From: Streptomyces mobaraensis
GTDB lineage: Bacteria; Actinomycetota; Actinomycetes; Streptomycetales; Streptomycetaceae
Direction of reading: 5' to 3'
Assembly (NCBI RefSeq): GCF_020099395.1
Contig: NZ_CP083590.1
Coordinates: 4,278,001 to 4,342,000 of the forward strand
DNA: 64,000 nucleotides
Every line of letters starts with the position of its first letter. Position 1 is the stretch's first letter. Both the position numbers and the translations under genes were made by a program. Below the pieces are notes generated by a model. That model worked only from the letters and a program-made list of their open reading frames with translations, did no database searches and was not told where the DNA came from. Shown here piece by piece: positions 61,611 through 64,000 of this stretch.

Positions 61611-64000
61611 ATGACTTCGAGCGCACAACGGCCCGTCTCGCCACCGCCGACCGCGAACGCGATGCGACGCGCGCTCAAACGGGCCCGGGACGGCGTCGCG
61701 CTGGACGTCACCGAGGCGACCGTGCTGCTTCAGGCGCGCGGGGGCGACCTGGAGGACCTCTGTGCCTCGGCCGCCCGGGTCCGGGACGCGGGGCTGGAGG
61801 CCGCCGGGCGGCCCGGGGTCATCACCTATTCCAAGAGCATCTTCATCCCCCTGACCCGTCTCTGCCGCGACCGCTGCCACTACTGCACCTTCGCCACCGT
61901 CCCCGGCAAGCTCCGGCGGGCGGGTGAGGGGATGTTCATGTCCCCGGACGAGGTGCTGGCCGTCGCCCGCCGGGGTGCCGCGATGGGCTGCAAGGAAGCC
62001 CTGATCACCCTCGGGGACAAGCCCGAGGACCGCTGGCCCGAGGCGCGCGAGTGGCTGGACGCGCACGGCTACGACGACACCCTCGCCTACGTCCGGGCGA
62101 TCTCCATCCGCATCCTGGAGGAGACCGGGCTGCTGCCGCACCTCAACCCGGGCGTCATGTCCTGGACCGACTTCCAGCGGCTCAAGCCCGTCTCGCCGTC
62201 CATGGGGCTGATGCTGGAGACCACGGCGGAGCGGCTGTGGAGCGAGCCCGGCGGGCCGCACCACGGGTCGCCGGACAAGGAGCCCGCCGTCCGGCTGCGC
62301 CACCTGGAGGACGCGGGCCGCAGCTCCGTACCGCTGACCAGCGGGCTGCTGCTGGGGATCGGGGAGACGGCGGAGGAGCGCGCCGAGTCGCTGTTCGCGC
62401 TGCGCCGCGTGTCCCGCGCGTACCACGGCATCCAGGAGCTGATCCTGCAGAACTTCCGCGCCAAGCCGGACACGGCGATGCGCGGGATGCCCGACGCCGA
62501 GCTGGACGACCTGGTCGCCACGGTGGCCGTCGCCCGGCACATCATGGGGCCGTCCGCCTGCCTGCAGGCGCCGCCGAACCTGGTGGACGAGGAGTTCGGC
62601 CGGCTCATCCGGGCGGGCGTCGACGACTGGGGCGGCGTCTCGCCGCTCACCCCCGACCACGTCAACCCCGAGCGGCCCTGGCCGCAGATCGACGAGCTCG
62701 CGGCGCGGTCCGCCGCCGAGGGCTTCGAGCTGAAGGAACGTCTCGCCGTCTACCCGGAGTTCATCCAGCGGGGCGAGCCCTGGCTGGACCCGCGCATCCT
62801 CCCGCACGTCCGCGCGCTGGCCGACCCGGAGACCGGGCTGGCGCGCGAGGACGCCGTCGTGGAGGGCCGCCCCTGGCAGGAGCCGGAAGAGGTGTTCGTC
62901 CCCACCGGCCGCACCGACCTCCACCGCACCATCGACAGCGAGGGCCGCACCGGCGACCGGCGCGCCGACTTCGACGAGGTGTACGGCGACTGGGAGGCGC
63001 TCCGCGAGGCGGCGGCCCCCGGCATGGTCCCCGAGCGGCTGGACGGTGACGTCCGCGCGGCGCTGCGGCAGGCCGCGGACGACCCGACGCGGCTGACGGA
63101 CGCCGAGGCGCTCGCCCTCCTGCACGCCGACGGCCCGGCCCTGGACGCCCTCTGCGGCATCGCCGACGACCTGCGGCGGGCGACGGTCGGCGACGACGTC
63201 ACGTACATCGTCACCCGCAACATCAACTTCACCAACGTCTGCTACACCGGCTGCCGCTTCTGCGCCTTCGCGCAGCGCCGCACCGACGCTGACGCCTACA
63301 CGCTGTCGCTGGACCAGGTCGCCGACCGCGCCCAGCAGGCGTGGGAGGTCGGCGCCGTCGAGGTCTGCATGCAGGGCGGCATCCACCCCGACCTGCCCGG
63401 CACCGCCTACTTCGACATCGCGCGGGCGGTGAAGGAGCGGGTGCCGGGGATGCACGTGCACGCCTTCTCACCCATGGAGGTCGTCAACGGCGCCTCCAGG
63501 ACCGGGCTTTCGATCCGCGACTGGCTCGCCGCCGCCAAGGAGGCCGGCCTCGACAGCATCCCCGGCACGGCCGCCGAGATCCTCGACGACGAGGTCCGCT
63601 GGGTGCTCACCAAGGGCAAGCTGCCGACGAAGGACTGGGTGGAGGTCGTCACCACCGCGCACTCGCTCGGCATCCGCAGCTCGTCCACGATGATGTACGG
63701 GCACGTGGACCAGCCCCGGCACTGGCTCGGCCACTTCCGGAAACTGGTGGAGATCCAGAAGGAGACGGGCGGCTTCACGGAGTTCGTGACCCTCCCCTTC
63801 ATCCACACCAACGCCCCCGTCTACCTCGCCGGCATCGCCCGCCCCGGGCCCACGATGCGGGACAACCGGGCGGTGACGGCGATGGCTCGCGTGCTGCTCC
63901 ATCCGCACATCACCAACATCCAGACGAGCTGGGTGAAACTGGGCGCCGAGGGTGCCGCCGAAATGCTGCGGTCGGGCGCCAACGACCTGGGCGGCACGCT
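61611..64000 (+). CDS. fbiC: FO synthase FbiC, C-terminus outside window
   Basis: The first 796 residues of the bifunctional radical-SAM enzyme that makes FO, the deazaflavin chromophore of F420, from tyrosine and a riboflavin precursor. The N-terminal CofG-like half carries C85-x3-C89-x2-C92 ([10 protein letters not shown]); the CofH-like half carries C544-x3-C548-x2-C551 ([14 protein letters not shown]). Fusion of both is the actinobacterial arrangement, of about 860 residues, so roughly 60 are missing. No stop is reached before the window edge. Start ATG 61611 is 6 nt after TATGCT (61599-61604), indicating a leaderless mRNA. Confidence 0.96.
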   Translation, partial: MTSSAQRPVSPPPTANAMRRALKRARDGVALDVTEATVLLQARGGDLEDLCASAARVRDAGLEAAGRPGVITYSKSIFIPLTRLCRDRCHYCTFATVPGKLRRAGEGMFMSPDEVLAVARRGAAMGCKEALITLGDKPEDRWPEAREWLDAHGYDDTLAYVRAISIRILEETGLLPHLNPGVMSWTDFQRLKPVSPSMGLMLETTAERLWSEPGGPHHGSPDKEPAVRLRHLEDAGRSSVPLTSGLLLGIGETAEERAESLFALRRVSRAYHGIQELILQNFRAKPDTAMRGMPDAELDDLVATVAVARHIMGPSACLQAPPNLVDEEFGRLIRAGVDDWGGVSPLTPDHVNPERPWPQIDELAARSAAEGFELKERLAVYPEFIQRGEPWLDPRILPHVRALADPETGLAREDAVVEGRPWQEPEEVFVPTGRTDLHRTIDSEGRTGDRRADFDEVYGDWEALREAAAPGMVPERLDGDVRAALRQAADDPTRLTDAEALALLHADGPALDALCGIADDLRRATVGDDVTYIVTRNINFTNVCYTGCRFCAFAQRRTDADAYTLSLDQVADRAQQAWEVGAVEVCMQGGIHPDLPGTAYFDIARAVKERVPGMHVHAFSPMEVVNGASRTGLSIRDWLAAAKEAGLDSIPGTAAEILDDEVRWVLTKGKLPTKDWVEVVTTAHSLGIRSSSTMMYGHVDQPRHWLGHFRKLVEIQKETGGFTEFVTLPFIHTNAPVYLAGIARPGPTMRDNRAVTAMARVLLHPHITNIQTSWVKLGAEGAAEMLRSGANDLGGT

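Overview
The window looks like about 64 kb of Streptomyces chromosome. GC is very high with strong third-position bias and GTG starts are frequent. WhiD, BldM, a ShbA-type sigma factor, a groES-groEL1 operon with two CIRCE sites, a WhiB Fe-S signature and an F420 biosynthesis gene all point to that genus. From alr through tsaB-rimI-tsaD, groES-groEL1, whiD-bldM, guaB, glpD and the kinases, the gene order matches what I remember of the S. coelicolor core. I see no rRNA, tRNA, CRISPR array, insertion sequence or prophage.

1-14,800: housekeeping genes. A partial Uma2 protein is followed by the bifunctional NAD(P)HX repair enzyme, alanine racemase (cell wall D-Ala), an alpha/beta hydrolase and TsaE. 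A divergent SDR/AraC pair comes next, then an L,D-transpeptidase-like protein without a catalytic cysteine. TsaB, RimI and TsaD follow; TsaB, TsaD and the nearby TsaE make the tRNA t6A modification. Small proteins, a second Uma2 protein, a THUMP-like methyltransferase and a lipoprotein polysaccharide deacetylase close the block.

14,800-31,400: stress and development. CIRCE-controlled groES-groEL1 is followed by an SDR, a MOSC protein and a LysR regulator. The divergent pair whiD/bldM carries a textbook sigma-BldN promoter in front of bldM. Then come the ShbA-type sigma factor, guaB, the cysteine-less GuaB3 paralogue, an MreB-like protein, a nucleotide-sugar dehydrogenase whose catalytic Cys is Gly, glpD and a serine hydrolase.

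31,400-43,300: signalling. A canonical membrane Ser/Thr kinase, a membrane pseudokinase, a HATPase-type anti-sigma-like protein with a collagen-like insert, a membrane protein, TetR and VOC genes, and a soluble kinase fused to a PQQ-type beta-propeller.

43,300-53,200: accessory and most unusual. Two large AfsR-like SARP/NB-ARC/TPR regulators converge. Between them lie three small minus-strand genes whose products carry Asp-Asp-His motifs, one in seven tandem 9-residue repeats. This resembles the afsR-afsS arrangement. Direct heptamer repeats of SARP-operator geometry lie just upstream of the first small gene.

53,200-64,000: cupin, secreted and TipA-like MerR genes, a three-gene operon of type VII secretion-associated proteins without the secretion ATPase, a probably Tat-exported PHP metallohydrolase, an F420-type luciferase-like oxidoreductase and fbiC (cut by the window end). 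A family of GC-rich intergenic repeats with the core CGCCGGACGGGCTG occurs at four places and in one case forms a bidirectional terminator.
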